64,000 nucleotides of DNA, from contig NW_024468524.1 of assembly GCF_001632365.1 (NCBI RefSeq), positions 214,468 to 278,467 of the forward strand, given 5' to 3'. A model generated the notes under the pieces. That model was given only the letters and a program-made list of their open reading frames with translations, did no database searches and was not told the DNA's origin. Source of the DNA: Laetiporus sulphureus 93-53. Lineage: Eukaryota > Basidiomycota > Agaricomycetes > Polyporales > Laetiporaceae. How positions within the stretch are numbered: the first letter of the stretch is position 1; each line of letters opens with the position of its first letter. A program made the position numbers and the translations under genes. Below are positions 1 through 11,339 of this stretch, one piece after another.

Positions 1-1666
1 CATATACCGAGTTGTTGGAGCCAGTCCTCCAGACTTCCTTTGCCTGAGTAGTGTGGAGGTTCAGCAATTTTGATGCGTGGCTTGTGCGATTGGACTGTGC
101 CGAATGCTTGACCTTGCATCGTAGTGACGCCGCTTGCTTTGAGCGAAGCTAGCTCGTGCCGCAGCTTAACGTTAGCTGCCTTGATCTCCATCATTTCTTT
201 GCCTGTGTCAAGCATCGCTGCCTGGGTTCCCGTGAGCTCGTCATTTAGAACCGCCATATGCGCATCTTGTGCGAGGATCCTATCTTTGAGCTTCCCGATT
301 TCTGTCTGGAGAACTGCCTCCTTAAGTCGGTGTTTGCTCTTGTTGTTTTGGATCTGAGATTCAAAGGCCTTTTTGTGCTCGTACATCTTGTTTCCGAGCA
401 CATTGTAGACTTGGCGATTTCGGTAGTGATCGTGAGCTTCATTGCGACGATTACCCATTCGTGTATGTGGTCCGGGACTTCTCCGGGAGCGGACTGTCTG
501 AGGGCATCTTTTAGGTGCTCGAATTGGTGTCCATCAAACTCCCAGATGGGTGGGACATAGGCTGGTACAAGTGATGGTGTCGGGGATGCTGGTCCTCTGA
601 CTTGTGATGCAGAATCCTGCGGTCCTAGTGCAGGTTCGGGTGAATTGCGCTGTGAGGCGCGTGGGGTACTTCCGTCGTGTGCTGACTCGACGTTTGTATG
701 AAGAATGTCATCCATTCATTGCCTGAACATGGATGCGTGCACATGATCAGCTGACTCCATTGTGATATAGGTAAACTAATACAAAAAGTGCAAATATCTC
801 GCTTTCGAGATGAAGACCAGAGCCTTGGCAATTTCCTGCAGCCTCTCTTCCTTTCCTATCTGCTTGAAACTGATTCCTCCTATCTCCAGACAGACTTTGT
901 TGATAACCTGTTTCTCGACGAATGTATATGTGCGCGTCCCTGTGTGTAGGTCAGCGCAGACTTTATCGAGCTCTGTGGTGAGGCTAAAGATGGGTCCTTG
1001 GTGCTCGTCCTTGAGACGATATGAGAATGCTCCTAATATGGGCTGGAGCCTGAAGCGGGTAGCGTCTACCTGCTTCGTAAGGGTCTCGATGTGGATCATC
1101 GGCCTGACTCTGGAAGGGAGTGGGCAGATGAGACGTGCGATGGTGTTTGTCTTTATGAAGTTGGGTAGGGGATGAGTTGGAATGGGAGCAATGACGGGGG
1201 GAGGGACTGCGTTGGAGGTGATAAGCTCTGGGGGCGGTGCCGGCTTGCGACTACCAGTGGTAAGATGTCCCTTTCTGAGCTTGTAGCATTCGAGTCGTGG
1301 GGTGTGATCGTGTGGCTTGCGGATGATTCCGCACTTTATGATGTGTGTGGTATCTACAACCCTAGCTGCTGCTCGCTGCCTGTCTGTGGACAATGTGCCT
1401 AGTGACGCAAGTGTGAGGAGTCTTCCACACTCCTTGTTGGTTTCTTGATGCTTGTAGTGGGCGTCGAGGTCGATCCTGGGGGTGGTCTTGCGCTTTGAGG
1501 CTTTGGGCAGCTCAGAGTCTTGCTGAGGCTCACGCCGGGTAGAGATCGGGTTGGAATGTGTGTCAAAAAAGCCGCACGCTACGGCTGAAACTGCTTGCAC
1601 TGAAAATACGCGGCCACTTGTGTTAGACACTAAGCAGGGGTGCAGAAAATGTCAGATTGTTTCTAA
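1..1666 (-). pseudogene. gag: Ty3/gypsy gag, copy 1 (truncated by window edge)
   Basis: Leftward Gag region of a gypsy element whose 5' LTR lies immediately to the right. The N-terminal 284 residues (1630-776) are open and closely match the N-terminal part of the gag at 18.2-19.0 kb. A second open stretch (about 715-245) and the following sequence give a heptad-rich, coiled-coil-like region when read across frames. It is followed by the motif GSLEDWLQQL near the left edge, which is the start of the capsid-like part. Frame changes between these stretches show that it is broken. The 0.9 kb around 117-1013 is absent from the copy at 18.3 kb, so this copy preserves the ancestral arrangement. The rest of the element lies outside the window. 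Confidence 0.8.
1652..1664 (-). promoter_or_regulatory. Self-primer binding site of gypsy copy 1
   Basis: Two bases inside the 5' LTR, the leftward strand reads AGAAACAATCTGA. This is the exact 13-nt complement of TCAGATTGTTTCT in the LTR at 1886-1898. It does not begin with TGG, so priming by a tRNA CCA end is not evident. In Tf1/sushi elements the primer is the 5' end of the transcript itself, folded onto such a site. Confidence 0.6.
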
Positions 1667-2395
1667 TGTCACGGTAACACCGGACAAGAGATCAAAAAGA
1701 CTAAAAAAAGGGACAGTCACGTGGAATGTGCCGCCCTGATCCCCCTGATCCCAAAGGAATCCCCCTGAACCCTATGTGGTACAAGAGCCTGTTGACTTAC
1801 TGGTCAATGTGGCAGATGCAGGAAAGGGTGAGAGATATATGAAGGAGCTGGTGAGCTCAGTGGGTGCTACTGGTAGTAAACGAGGAGAAACAATCTGAGG
1901 TTTCGTCCCCTACATGGCTGGTCTTATATACACGTACAGCGGGCTATCTTACCTAAGCTACCTATCTACGGGTATAAGCAAATGGCCGTACATGAAACAA
2001 TAGGATGTCCGGAAGTAGAACAATACAGTAAGTGGGAAGATCGATGGTTGCCGCAGTAATGCGTGTGCACATCGTGCCTATCTTGGTTTCCCTTTTGTTC
2101 TCCAGTGTGAACATCGTACCTATCTAGGCTTCTGGCTAAACTAATAGGAAGCGGAAGGCCGACGCATAACAATAGTCCTTGTTCCCTTTGTTCCCAAATG
2201 GGTGCCTCTATTGTATCCTGGAATAGACAGGCCCGACCGTATCATCCACGGGTCTGGACCATAACATGTGATGTGGACTATCACCTGATCTCTACGCGTC
2301 GCGTCTGTGGCTAAGTGGCGTGAGATATTGGTGAAGCACGTGATCTGTGGTGTGAGAAAAGTCACGTGCGGACTTTGTGGTGAAAATCTGTGACA
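1667..2395 (-). repeat. 5' LTR of gypsy copy 1
   Basis: A 729-bp LTR with TGTCAC...GTGACA ends, homologous to the LTR pair at 12382-13100 and 19015-19739. The element runs leftward. Flanking bases on the right are GGTAA (2396-2400), the expected target duplication; its partner would be outside the window. It keeps CpGs that the other LTRs have lost, for example around 2294-2305. Confidence 0.9.
1886..1930 (-). promoter_or_regulatory. LTR core promoter: TATA box and predicted transcript start
   Basis: On the leftward strand TATATAAG (1930-1923) lies about 30 nt upstream of TCAGATTGTTTCT (1898-1886). That spacing is normal between a TATA box and a start site. The predicted start falls at the segment complementary to the primer site at 1652-1664, so the transcript 5' end could act as primer. 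The equivalent segments in the other LTRs are at 12597-12609 and 19230-19242. Confidence 0.5.
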
Positions 2396-3139
2396 GGTAA
2401 CTGGATGGATAAATAATGGTCCGTGGGCACTCGAGGCTTGTGGCATGGAAAAACTGTGACACATCCAGTGTGAGAATACCTTCAGTCTGATCCGGAACCA
2501 TCAGAGGCGGCCGTTCTCTCACGTAGCCATGTCTTTCTCAGGAATTAAAATCTGGCTGAGTTAGGTCTGAACCAGTCTTATATTTAGTGGGAGATTCTTG
2601 CAAAGAGACATCTGTTGTCTCCTCTCCTGGTGAGTTGTTTATGAGGGATTGGTGTTCGCCGTCGATGATGAACATTACGAAGATGTATCTTTGATCTGCC
2701 GAGCGGCTCAATGACCCAGAGAAGACATAAGTACTACACGCAAATCCTTCGATCACTGTGTTGCTACTTAAGCCAGGCTAAAACATAACGTTTTTGGTTG
2801 AGGAGGGTAACTTACATGACGATTGGCATATGCTAGCAAGAAAGTTCATTGGTGGGTTGACTTACAGTGCCACGCTGCTCCCTTCTTCGTTCAATCTCAC
2901 CACAATGCAGATATTATATGATGATGTCTCTGTGAAGGAATGCAGTAGCGTTATCATAATGAGACTCACATTGTGCTGGATGCATGACATGATCAATGCT
3001 AAATTTTGATTCAAGCAGCAAAATTACATCTTGAGTCATTTGTAATCGATCAATCCACGTTGAATAGGTTTGTGCCAAAGTCTTTGTTAGAGTCTTCATC
3101 ATCATCCCGCTGTTGCTCCTGCTCAGACCCATCCTCGTT
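2396..3139. other. No gene recognised
   Basis: Between the gypsy LTR and the F-box gene. Only short open frames without recognisable domains are present. It probably holds the downstream flank of the F-box gene. Confidence 0.5.
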
Positions 3140-4855
3140 TCACTCCAGATCATCATCTGTTGGCCTCAGTTGCCTTTTCCGTGGTATTCCAAATCTCCCA
3201 TCCTCCAAAAGGACATATCCATCCCACGATACTGCCAGGACAACTTCTCTGAAAGGTGCGACAATCACATCTTGCAAATTGATGCAGTTTGTGAAGTTGA
3301 TTTGATGTATTCCCCCATGGAGCCTGCGACGTTCAGTCATCGAATCCAATAAGATCTGGTGAGCTTGGTTTGGTGATGATGAATTGGGCTGGACCATTCC
3401 ATGGAATCGCACTCTATCCAACGAGAGCATGTGCAGATGAGGGAAAATAAGGCTTTCACCCATTGCGGTAGGTGAATGGTTCAGAAGTTCGCCCACCCAT
3501 TCAATGGGGAAGGCCTGTATCTGTAAATCTTCCACATTTTGTACATGACCGAGCACTTCAACTTTGTGATACAGTACATTTGATAGTTCCAGCATTTTCA
3601 GTTGTGAGAACAATGCACTGCCACAGACGATATTCAGAGTGGAATTGAGCAATGGGAGCTTCACATCCAAAGTATAACGTAGGCCTGTCAGAATTCCTGG
3701 TGATAGAAGACCAAGTACATCTCCAGCAGTGGCTAGGATGCGTAGTACACCTGACATCTCCCGAGAGAGCAATGCGGTGCATAGAGGCCCAATTATCTTC
3801 TCTTCTAGTATCTCTACTAAATGAGCTGGTTCAGTTGGTTGTAAATTGTCGATATCGATTGCGATGCCCATGTGTGCTGAAAAAGAGATGTGATTAAGAA
3901 TGGCTGCACAGCACTTTGCACCACATAGTATGAGTCAGATAGACTGCAAATCGGGAAGTTGGATTGTGCCACAGACTCCGATCATGTTTGCTCCTCCTGA
4001 AGAAGGGTGGAAGGTAGAGTCTGATAGCGATAATCGATGTATTGTGATTGTCTGCAGCTTCTGCATCTGTTCAAGGGAATGGAGCACATCGACTAGGCTG
4101 GGCAAAGGCTGATGGTGGTAGTCCACCTCAAGATGCCTCAGAGATCCGAACGGCACTGACACACCCCAAGGGAACCTGATCACCAAGATTGTGAGCATTT
4201 GAAGGCCACACATTTATTCGCCGTCATGCCACGACCTGTTCTTGTCTGTAGGAAGGCCTCAAACTTCTAGCTGTCTCAGGACTGCAGTCGAACGTTTGGA
4301 CAATTCTGGGTCTACAGCCTGCATGAAATACGACCACACCTGCTCATGAACTTGCAGGCTCCTGATTCTCGGTAACTCTTCTGCAATCATTGCAAGCACC
4401 TGTTTCATGTCGTAGTCATTGTATTTCACACGTGTGGTGTCCATTGTTATGTCTAGAGGTGTTGTTCTGGAGTGAAGCAGCATCACAGATAGAAAGCTCA
4501 ATGGATCAACGAAGACACAGCTCCATAGAACAGGAGTCATGATAGCCATGCTCCGCCAATGAGCACAGACATGTGCGATCACGATCCATGCATAATAGCC
4601 AGGTGCTTCAGGTAACGAATCAGGATGCATCGCGGAGCGTCGCTGAATATAGTCATCCACGACAAAGCCAGACGAGTGTTCAAGGAAGATCTTCGCTAAT
4701 ATCTCCATCAGAAGCGTGTATACCAGAGCTAGTGCATTGTATTGAAACTTGAGTGTTCGGATGGCAGAAAGGTGGTCATTGATTTCTGCAAGACGCAATG
4801 TCTGGTGTGAAGCACCACTGTTGCTCGATCTATAGAGAGGACATATGAGTTTCAT
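3140..4855 (-). CDS. F-box/LRR-type protein, leftward, exon joins uncertain
   Basis: Three open stretches follow each other on the minus strand: 4855-4259 (198 residues), 4213-3935 (92) and 3871-3140 (243). The first has the basidiomycete F-box pattern: a coiled start, EILAKIFLEH, then IAHVCAHWRSMAIMTPVLWS, and later SRTTPLDITMD, typical of these proteins. The second and third resemble the leucine-rich C-terminal part, ending near a GGIHQINFTNC segment. Such proteins act as substrate adaptors of SCF ubiquitin ligases. Gaps of 45-63 nt suit short introns, and a pyrimidine tract plus CAG precedes 3871, but I could not find joins that keep phase. It may therefore carry a frameshift near 4255. 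It is the least decayed host gene in the window. Confidence 0.6.
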
Positions 4856-5348
4856 TCAAATGTCACAATATATCAAAATTACAATCGTTCCATGGCTACT
4901 ATGAGAGACGAGAGAGCAGAAGGCGGGATGCAGCTCCTTAGCCTCAGGAGTCGGCTGTCAACTTTCAAGACTGCAACTAAGCAACGGCTGGGCTTGGATA
5001 ATTAACTCATCTGGACTATAAGGACATTAATTAGGAGCCTCACACCTGAAGAGGATGTGGTGCTGCAAGAGCTCATTGAGGAAAACTACCACTGATCAAG
5101 CCTTACTATCCATGCATGAACGCAGGTGAATGCGCTGGCTGGCATGATTCCAAATTAACAGAATGTGCTGCAGCGGTAGCAGAGACCTGCTTACATCAGC
5201 CTTAAGCTGGACAAAACCCCTTTTCTGGTATTTGTTGCTCACAGTTTACGGGCACTTGCTCGATCTCCCTTTTCATGTATTATATAATGCAAGTCCGTAC
5301 CTTCTCTTTAGCCACAGCTGCCTTGCCTTTCATCCATCCCTGTGAAGC
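4856..5348. other. No gene recognised; left flank of the nested retroelement block
   Basis: Probably the upstream region of the F-box gene. It ends in GAAGC (5344-5348), the left copy of the target duplication of the retroelement block. Confidence 0.5.
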
Positions 5349-6124
5349 TGTCACAGTATTAGGTGACACCTTTCTTTTTGCACCATTAAAGTCATCATTT
5401 GACAACCACAAGTGGTATTCAGACGCCAACCTTCATATTGGTCTCACAAAGTGGATACTTGGATAAACAGCACAATACTGTCACATACATTGTGGATACG
5501 ACTGTGTCTATCACATAACCACCAAGCGCCCATGATTCAGCCACCCAGTTACATGACACTGGTCACTTGCCCTATTCGAAAGTTATCAGGTGTTGGTCAC
5601 GTGACACCAGGCCACTTGCCCAGAATGGAACCCTTTAACCCACAATAGGCTCCCTGAAGCTCATTGGACCATCAAGCTAGCAAGCACCCAATTCGCCACT
5701 CAGATAGTGACACCACTTTGCTGCCCAGCCAATAGGCAGGCACTACAAGGGATCCCTCTACCAACTGGCATACAGTATAGCCAGGTACAGGATAGGCTGG
5801 ATCTTCCCACAAACTTATCCAGATGAAGACTGATCATCTCACCCATTGTTCTGAGTTTGGACAGATCCTCTCACCTGAGATTACAATCATTGTGATGTGC
5901 CTTGTTGGCCATCACCCACTGGCCCCTCAACAGTGGGCCCACTTTCTGGCAATTGTCTCATTGGATTAGATAGGATTACCTCGGCGTATCTACGGCCTTT
6001 GTAGATAGTTGCCATAGTTGCTGCCAGAGCCCTTACTGGTTCTGGCATAATATTCTCACATGTAGTTTGCTAGGACCTCAGTAGGTACACCAAAGATAGA
6101 GTGATCAGGAACCAGCCCTACATG
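5349..6124 (+). repeat. Family X left LTR, interrupted by copia A
   Basis: Starts TGTCACAGTATTAGGTGACA and is homologous over most of its length to the X LTRs at 7493-8407, 11340-12254 and 23457-24310. It is cut at 6124 by the copia A 5' LTR. Its last 110 bases recur at about 22937-23037 on the right side of the block, so the two sides probably come from two LTRs of one element and not from one split LTR. Confidence 0.75.
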
Positions 6125-6322
6125 TGCTGCGAATGCCCGGAGGGAGCAATCCGAGAGCACCCAGTGAAGTCGTTGTGGCTGATGCCACATTATGTAATAT
6201 TCCAAATATGTACTTAGTTATAAAGTAATCCTAATTAGAGAGCTCGGCATATAAGCCCGAGCTCTCCTTGCCCCACACCATCATCCGCTCATTCATCCTC
6301 CCAGATTCTGGTGAACACTACA
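6125..6322 (+). repeat. Copia A 5' LTR
   Basis: A 198-bp LTR starting TGCTGCGAATGCCCGG (TGTTGGGAATGCC in the copy at 8427) and ending CTACA. It is the same length as the LTR at 8427-8624. The TATA box TATAAG (6250-6255) sits in the loop of a perfect 10-bp inverted repeat, GAGAGCTCGG (6238-6247) and CCGAGCTCTC (6257-6266). Transcription runs rightward into gag. Confidence 0.85.
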
Positions 6323-6337
6323 GATTATGAGCCCCGG
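6323..6337 (+). promoter_or_regulatory. Copia primer binding site, half initiator-tRNA type
   Basis: Immediately after the LTR comes GATTATGAGCCCCGG. Its complement contains GGGCTCATAA, the anticodon stem-loop of initiator tRNA-Met with the CAT anticodon. Copia and Ty5 are known to prime with a tRNA-iMet cleaved in the anticodon loop, so this fits that mechanism. The match is by eye. Confidence 0.55.
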
Positions 6338-6439
6338 CAGTGCTGTATAAATGCATAATACAGCTATCTGAGTCTACTAGTGAAAAATCTACGAGATATA
6401 TATAAAAGTGCGGAATTACCCCTATGCCGAAAAACACTG

Positions 6440-7492
6440 ACCATGCAGATTCTCACAATCTGTACTGCATGCCATACCTCATGGAGGACAATTGGCTTCT
6501 GTAAAAGAGGCGTGTGCAACATGTATGGAAGAGGAAGTGTCTTACCAAATATGTGATCGGTGAGATCCCGATTCCGCAGCCCCTGCCAGATATAGTGATG
6601 GCAGAAGAGAAGGCAGCGAGGGAAGCTGAGATCGCAGATTGAGAAGACAAAGATAGTGAAGCAGCAGAGGTCATGTTGATGTCCATGGCCGACGATCAGC
6701 TCATTCATGTGAGCGAGTCAGGGACATCACATGAGATTTGGAAGAGTCTTAGGATCGTGAAGGAGAAGCCAGGCCATCATGGCCTTCTGGTGCACCAGCA
6801 TACATTATATCAATCTCGAGCTCCAGATGACAAGGACATGGATGACTGGTTGAAGGAACTGTGTTAGCTTCAGGAGGAGCTCCACCAGATGGGAAAGCTC
6901 ATTCTGGACGACGAGTTCATTTCAATTATCCTCATGTTGCTACCGGAATCCTGGGATTCATTCACGAATTTCTATTTCAGAGCAGCAGGAGGGCAGTCAC
7001 AGTCTGGCAATGGAACTCAGATTACGTCACAAGATCTCATCGCAGTCATTCGCGATGAGAACTGCCACTGAAAAAGCTGAGATGCCGAGCAGGTTGTCAC
7101 AGGCACATCGCAGACTCAAGCCCTCTTCACCCAGAATGCAGAGCAGAAGAAGAGCAAGGGCGTGATGAGACCATGTGGCATCTGCAGTCAGAAGAATCAC
7201 ATCATGCGAGATTGTAAATTCTGTAGGCACCCCGAGATGAAGTGCGGAGACTGCAGGAAATGGGGGCACAAGACCTTGGAGTGCTACACCCCCAGAGGAA
7301 TCTTATCTGATAAGGCACGAGATGAGCCGTCGAAAAAGAAGTCGAAGTTCGAAGTACGTGAGCGCAATGATCTGCAGATCACTGGATCAAGCCACGCCAA
7401 GAGAGATTAGGCGAGAATTGCAGAAAATGATGACAAAAACTGTGTATCATTAGGTTCAGAAGATTCAGATGCTTCATTTTGTGGTTGGTTTG
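6440..7492 (+). pseudogene. gag: Copia A gag (decayed)
   Basis: Rightward Gag of copia A. Conserved stretches include MPYLMEDNWLLWKRRV near 6470, a helical capsid-like region (6673-7060) with PGHHGLLVHQHTLYQ, and two adjacent C-x2-C-x4-H-x4-C zinc knuckles in 7171-7284 (CGICSQKNHIMRDC and CGDCRKWGHKTLEC). The frame is broken by an indel near 6530, a TGA at a tryptophan-like position near 6640 and further stops near 6865 and 7070. The frame ends at FCGWF, where an X solo LTR is inserted. The continuation ADSGSTSH (protease) is found inverted at 11339. Gag would form the virus-like particle. Confidence 0.8.
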
Positions 7493-8407
7493 TGTCACGG
7501 CGCATTAGATCCTGTGCTCTAAAGCAAGGAAATGGCAGCAAGGTGCTTGCCAGCATCCAGTGACCTGCACAAAAATGGGGTTTGCCCAGGTAGGGTCAAA
7601 CCAGGCATGCAGTGACATGCAGCCTAAAAAAGGGGCTTAAAGGGCCCTTAGCCTTATGCTCACAACAAGGGGGTGAATTGGCTGTTAGGCCGCATGAAAT
7701 AGGTGAATGAATCTAAGGTCTTCCCTTAGATCCTCGTGTGACTATATACATGTAGTGGTGGACCCTGGGTACCCTAACTATGGTGTACTTACTGGGGTCC
7801 TGTCCTGTCTACATGTGAACATATTACCAAAATCAGTAATGGTTCTGGACTTTGCTATAGCAACTATCTATAAAGGCCGTGGATACACCAAGATAATCCT
7901 ACTTTACCCAATGAGATAATTGCCTGAAGGTGGTGCCACTATTTGAGTAGCTGAAGTGGTGCCACTTATTGAGTGGCTAATGGAGGTTCTGCCATAGTGC
8001 ATATTCTAATGCTGGTGCTACTATTTGGCAGCCATGTAGTTGATGCTGCTATTGAGCAGCGAATTGGGTGCTTGCTAGCATGATGGTCCAATGAGCACGG
8101 ATAAGCCTATTGTGGGCCAAAGAGTTCCATTCTGGGCAAGTGGCCTGGTGTCATGTGACCAACACCTGATAACTTCCGAATAGGGCAAGTGGCCAGTGTC
8201 ACATGACTGGGTGGCTGGATCATGGGCACTTGATGGTCATGTGGTAGACACAGTCATATCTGCGATGTATGTGGTGATATTGTGCTGTTTGTCTAAGCAT
8301 TCACTTTGTGAGATAAATATGAAAATTAGTGTCTGAATAACCACTTGTGGTTGCCAAATGATGACTTTATTGGTGCAAAAAGAAAGGTGCCACTTAATAC
8401 TGTGACA
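7493..8407 (-). repeat. Family X solo LTR 1
   Basis: 915 bp, reading TGTCACGGCGC...CTGTGACA on the plus strand; sense is leftward. Its flanks do not match each other: GTTTG (7488-7492) on the left and CCGTT (8408-8412) on the right. It is about 97 percent identical by eye, and identical in length, to the oppositely oriented LTR at 11340-12254. It contains imperfect repeats of GGTGCCACTATTTGAG around 7930-8040. Confidence 0.85.
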
Positions 8408-8417
8408 CCGTTGGCTT

Positions 8418-8624
8418 GAGGAGGAGTGTTGGGAATGCCCGGAGGGAGCAATCTGAGAGCACCCAGTGAAGTCGTTGTGGCTGACACCACATTACATAAT
8501 ATTCCAAATATGTACTTATATATAAAGTAATCCTAATTAGGGAGCTCGGCATATAAGCCCAAGCTCTCCTTGCCCCACACCATCATCCGCTCGCTCGTCC
8601 TCCCAGATTTTGGCAAACGCTACA
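8418..8624 (+). repeat. Copia B polypurine tract and 3' LTR (displaced)
   Basis: GAGGAGGAG (8418-8426) is a polypurine tract directly before the 198-bp LTR (8427-8624), TGTTGGGAATGCC...GCTACA. Before the inversion it ended copia B, whose RNase H tail is at 12255-12381. At 8625 it abuts the RNase H region of copia A, so copia B had inserted into copia A there. Confidence 0.75.
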
Positions 8625-11339
8625 TCTTCATCATTGGCAAAATTGGCATCAGACTATCCCTCGAATTTACATTGTTCGAGGTATGATTTCCCTTCTTTGG
8701 GACCATATAGTATTCCGACATCTTGTGTGCCAGATAAATATCTGAGAATGCGCTTTGCGGCTGTCCAATGTGCCATGCCAGGATTGGCAGTAAAAGAGCT
8801 TAAGTGTTGTACTACATAAGCAATATCTGGGCGCATTGCCACAGCAGCATACATTAGAGATCCAATGAGTGATGCATATCCGTTGCTACAGTTTTGCACA
8901 TCATCGATCCCAATTTCCTCCTTCTCGAGGGGAATATTTGGATCAAGAGGCATGCCTACCGCATTTGAGTTCACTTACCCTTCTTTTTGCAGGATAGAAA
9001 CAATATATTTATTTTGAGTGATTTTAATCGTGCGCTTTGCACGATCTCACTCAATTTCTATTCTGATGATCTTCTTTGAATCACCAAGGTCAGTGACTTC
9101 AAACATGGTCTAAAGTTCATGCTTCAGATGACCCATAATATTAGGATCATTGGTGAATATTAGTAGATCGTCTACCCATATGGTAACGATTTCTACTTTT
9201 CCACCTCTGATCTGAATATATGTGCAAGGATCTGAGAATAATCGCCTAAAACCCGCATTTATTAGCTCATGGTTAAGTTGAATATTCCACTCATGCCCAG
9301 CTTGTTTGAGTCCATAGAGGGTCTTGTGTAATCTGCATACACGATGTGTCTGGTCTGCATACCCTTCAGGCTGGTGCATATAAATCTCCTCTTTCAGGAT
9401 TCCATTTAGATAGGTGCCTTTGACGTCCATCTGTTGGATTTCCCAATTGAGGATTGCAGCTAGCCCTAGAACAGCTCGAATTGTCTCAAGATGGACCATG
9501 GGTGAGAACGTCTCCATGTAGTCCATGCCGGAGATCTGTGAGTAGCCTTTTGCCACTAGATGTGCCTTGTATTTGATTACCTCACCTTCCTTGTTGGTCT
9601 TCTTGACCAGGACCCATTTGTTGCCTAGTGGTCTGGGGTAGATCTACAAAATCCCATGTTCCCATTATGCAGTTGCTTCATCTCAGCTTGCACTGCTTGC
9701 TCCCAATGGGGCCATTCCAGTGAGTTCTTCGCATCCTGTAACGATTTCAGCTCATCTGGATTTATAGAAGTGCACATTGCCTGGTAGATTACTTTGGCAG
9801 ATGCAGCAGCATCCATGTCATCATCATCTGCCTCAGGGTCATTGAGGAGCTGATAGTTCAGATGCACGATCTTTCATTTTGATCTCTGAGGCTCTTCAGG
9901 TATCTGCGCTTCTTCCATTTCGATGTGCTTTCGCTTCTTCAGATTGAAACATGGTGCATTCTCAGTGGAAGATTCCCCCTTGCATGTTTGATCTGGCATG
10001 GACTCTCCCTGTAGCTCCAGTGTGTCGGTTGGTACAGAGGGTGGAAGCTGTGAAGCGGGTGCAAAATGATAATTGCATGAAGCTTTTACAGTGCGTGTGG
10101 ACGTGTCGTAGTAGTGGATGGCGTGCGGTCCATCGAGATGACCAATGAAGAGGTACGTGATGGTGCGTGGTGCTAACTTCGACAAGTTAAGTGTTTCATT
10201 TAGCACCCATACAGCGGATCCGAATTCGCGTAGATACGCGATATGAGGCTTCCGCGCATTCCATTTCTTGTATGGTGTCATGTCAGGTAACCCGCACGTA
10301 GGTGCGCGATTCTTGATGTATGTGGCATGACCCACTGCTTCTGCCCACAGATAGCATGGAATGTCGCATGCGTAGAGCATAGCGCATGCGCACGATAATA
10401 ACGTGCAGTTTAGACATTCTGCAATCCCATTCTGGGATGGAGAATAAGGCGCAGTAGTGCCTGTTTCAATTCCTCAAGATTGGCACCATTGTGTCAAGTC
10501 ATTATTTAGATATTCGTGTCCGTTATCCATTCAGAGCTGACGACACTGGGTCCCATAATGATGGTCGAGATTTGTCAAATAAAATTTGACTTTCTCGGAT
10601 GTCTCGTCTTTCATTTTCATTAATGATACTGTAGTAAATCTGGTACAGTCATCTGTCATCCGTGAATGAGACGAAATAACACCATCCTTGTAGGGCAGTC
10701 ATCGGAGCCAGTCTCCACACATCTGTGTGCGTTAATTCTCCAGGGACTGTTTCTCTTTTTGCTGCCTCTTTCGAAAATGACTTCCTGATGGCCTTAGCTT
10801 GTATGCAGACTTCACACTCAATATGATCTGGGCTGGGCACAATTTCTAGGCCTTTGACCATGTGCTCCCAGTGTAACTGTGTGAGCGCTGGTTTCGCAAT
10901 ATGGCCATAAATTCTGTGCCACTCATCCCAGGTGTGAGGAGTGTTTTCCTGCATGGCATATATTAATTTGGAAGCAGTAAAAATGGGCTCAAGATTTAAT
11001 TGATAAGGTCGACCTTGTTTCTTACCTACAGCAAGTGTAGCACTGCACTTATCCATGATTAGCGCACGACTGTCATCCATGTGTACCCTTCCACTGGCTT
11101 CATCAAGCTGTGCAATGAATAGAAGATTGCTAGATGCTGTCGGGACATGTAGCACGTTGTGAAGATTGAACCTTACTATGCGATTTTCCACTTTACTTCG
11201 GATGGCTACAGTGCCTCGGCCTAAAGCCTTGATAGGCGCTGGACCTATCTCGAAGATTAAGTGGTTGCATAAGGGCTCATAGGTGTGGAAAACATCACAG
11301 TGAAAAGTGATGTGGGAGGTGCTTCCTGAATCTGCAAAC
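8625..11339 (-). pseudogene. pol: Copia A pol: protease, integrase, RT, start of RNase H
   Basis: Leftward polyprotein in the standard copia order. The protease motif DSGSTSH lies at about 11335-11315. The integrase (11191-9874) has the H-H-C-C finger (WHRIYGH...CEVCIQAK), HTDVW with the first catalytic Asp, and QNGIAECLN with the catalytic Glu retained. The RT has QMDVKGTYLNG and IWVDDLLIF (the YVDD box with W) in 9556-9110. The RNase H region has RPDIAYVVQHLSSF in 8974-8654. Stops and shifts (near 8976-9110, 9560-9625, 9870 and 10390-10640) break the frame. It is cut at 8625 by copia B. Before the inversion it read rightward, continuous with gag at 7492. Confidence 0.85.

Larger units (their letters stand above)
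8408..11339. other. Inverted segment between two solo LTRs
   Basis: Flipping this segment joins copia A gag to copia A protease in frame and pairs the target duplications correctly: GTTTG with GTTTG (CAAAC at 11335-11339) and CCGTT with CCGTC (GACGG at 12255-12259). It carries the 3' end and LTR of copia B and the PR-INT-RT part of copia A. Recombination between the inverted 915-bp LTRs explains the arrangement. Confidence 0.8.

Noticed and set aside
6364..6708. Minus-strand 114-residue frame over copia A leader
   Set aside because: It overlaps the decayed gag on the opposite strand and shows no similarity.
7707..7919. A 70-residue open frame occurring twice (7707-7919 and 11828-12040)
   Set aside because: It lies inside the two X solo LTRs and is repeated only because the LTRs are. 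No domain or codon evidence.
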